Source: Akkermansia muciniphila (GTDB lineage Bacteria; Verrucomicrobiota; Verrucomicrobiia; Verrucomicrobiales; V1-33). From it: 6,608 bases of DNA. The translations under genes and the position numbers were made by a program. The notes below the pieces were generated by a model. The model did no database searches. It worked only from the letters and a program-made list of their open reading frames with translations, and had not been told where the DNA came from. The DNA is taken from positions 1 to 6,608 of the forward strand of contig CALQKQ020000213.1 of the NCBI GenBank assembly GCA_943331195.2. The letters run 5' to 3'. Position 1 is the first letter of the stretch. Every line of letters begins with the position of its first letter. Of the stretch, positions 6,144-6,608 are shown one piece after another.

Positions 6144-6608
6144 TCAAAGCGCCAGCGGTTTACCCCCATTTCCTTTGGCCTCTCCCCCCACCGCATGGCG
6201 CAGGCGAAGCTGCTTCGGCGTGATCCCCATGCGCTTGCGAAAATGATGCGTGAAAGCGCTCTGATCGCAGAAGCCGTGGTCCAGGGCAATCGAGGTGATG
6301 TCCTGACCCGACAACAACAGCGCTTCCGCAGCCTTCTGAACCCGCACGCGCAAGGTGAGCTCATAGGGGGAAACCCCAAAGGTCTCGTTGATCTGGCGAT
6401 TCAGGCTGCGGCTAGAAAGGCCCAGGTGCTTCGCCAGCTCCACCGCGCTAACAGACCTGTTAGCATTTCTTCGCAGGTATTCCACCGCCCGCGCCGCTTC
6501 CGTCAGCGGTTGCAAGACGGCCCGCCCCTGGTCCCGCCGCGTGATCCCCATGAGCCCAATCAAGGCACCATCCCGCCCCCGCAGCGGCACTTTGCTCGTC
6601 ACCCCCCA
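6144..6608 (-). CDS. PAS-AraC family transcriptional regulator, N-terminus outside the window
   Basis: The visible 154 C-terminal residues begin inside what looks like the end of a PAS sensor domain (SKVPLRGRDGALIGLMGITRRD, 5-26, the usual 'K.PLRD..G...G..GI.RDIT' ending). An AraC/XylS DNA-binding domain follows at about 38-138. The first helix-turn-helix is near 52-75 (SVSAVELAKHLGLSSRSLNRQI) and the second near 103-124. The family signature is GFCDQSAFTHHFRKRMGITPKQLR (112-135). The reading frame is open to base 6608 (WGV precedes the GTG at 6602), so the GTG is an internal valine and not a start. PAS-AraC fusions are frequent in Verrucomicrobiota, where many copies per genome appear to control carbohydrate genes; that is background knowledge and not a reading of this locus. 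The gene points toward the DUF350 cassette 86 bp away and might be co-transcribed with it or control it, but neither is shown. Confidence 0.9.
   Translation of the reverse strand, partial: WGVTSKVPLRGRDGALIGLMGITRRDQGRAVLQPLTEAARAVEYLRRNANRSVSAVELAKHLGLSSRSLNRQINETFGVSPYELTLRVRVQKAAEALLLSGQDITSIALDHGFCDQSAFTHHFRKRMGITPKQLRLRHAVGGEAKGNGGKPLAL

Overview
The window is GC-rich bacterial DNA with densely packed genes. It holds seven protein-coding genes, two of them cut by the window edges. No RNA gene, insertion sequence or CRISPR array is visible. The gene set suggests Verrucomicrobiota or a close relative. The pointers are a NagB-PIG-L fusion of the kind known from Bacteroidota and Verrucomicrobiota, a stand-alone Lon N-domain protein, a PAS-AraC regulator, and a long secreted-type protein with an LTxxQ-like ending. 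This placement is an inference; no marker gene is present.

Left part (1-3097): a gluconokinase-like gene runs leftward off the window. It diverges across only 34 bp from a two-domain plus-strand gene. The N-terminal half of that gene's product is a glucosamine-6-phosphate deaminase (NagB) relative, and its C-terminal half is a PIG-L/LmbE deacetylase fold. The deacetylase half has lost most of its expected metal-binding and catalytic residues. A Lon substrate-binding-domain protein follows on the same strand. This part combines sugar-acid and amino-sugar catabolism with a protein quality-control type gene.

Right part (3184-6608, all minus strand): read in the direction of transcription, there is first a PAS-AraC regulator whose N-terminus lies outside the window. 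Next come a DUF350 (YjfL-like) membrane protein, a small Tyr/Gly-rich YgiB/YjfM-like membrane protein, and a YgiC/YjfC-type ATP-grasp ligase of the glutathionylspermidine synthase family. A Met-rich membrane-anchored helical protein comes last. The DUF350, YgiB-like and ATP-grasp genes overlap by ATGA at both junctions and reproduce the order of the E. coli yjfL-yjfM-yjfC genes. They almost certainly act together in an incompletely understood envelope-associated process.

The plus strand is strongly C-rich over the whole window whichever way genes point. Plus-strand genes use C-ending codons and minus-strand genes use G- and T-ending codons. This points to replication-linked strand asymmetry, with the minus strand probably the leading strand. 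It also explains the long spurious antisense reading frames. The most notable items are the degenerate deacetylase domain, the overlapping three-gene cassette and the strand-linked codon use.
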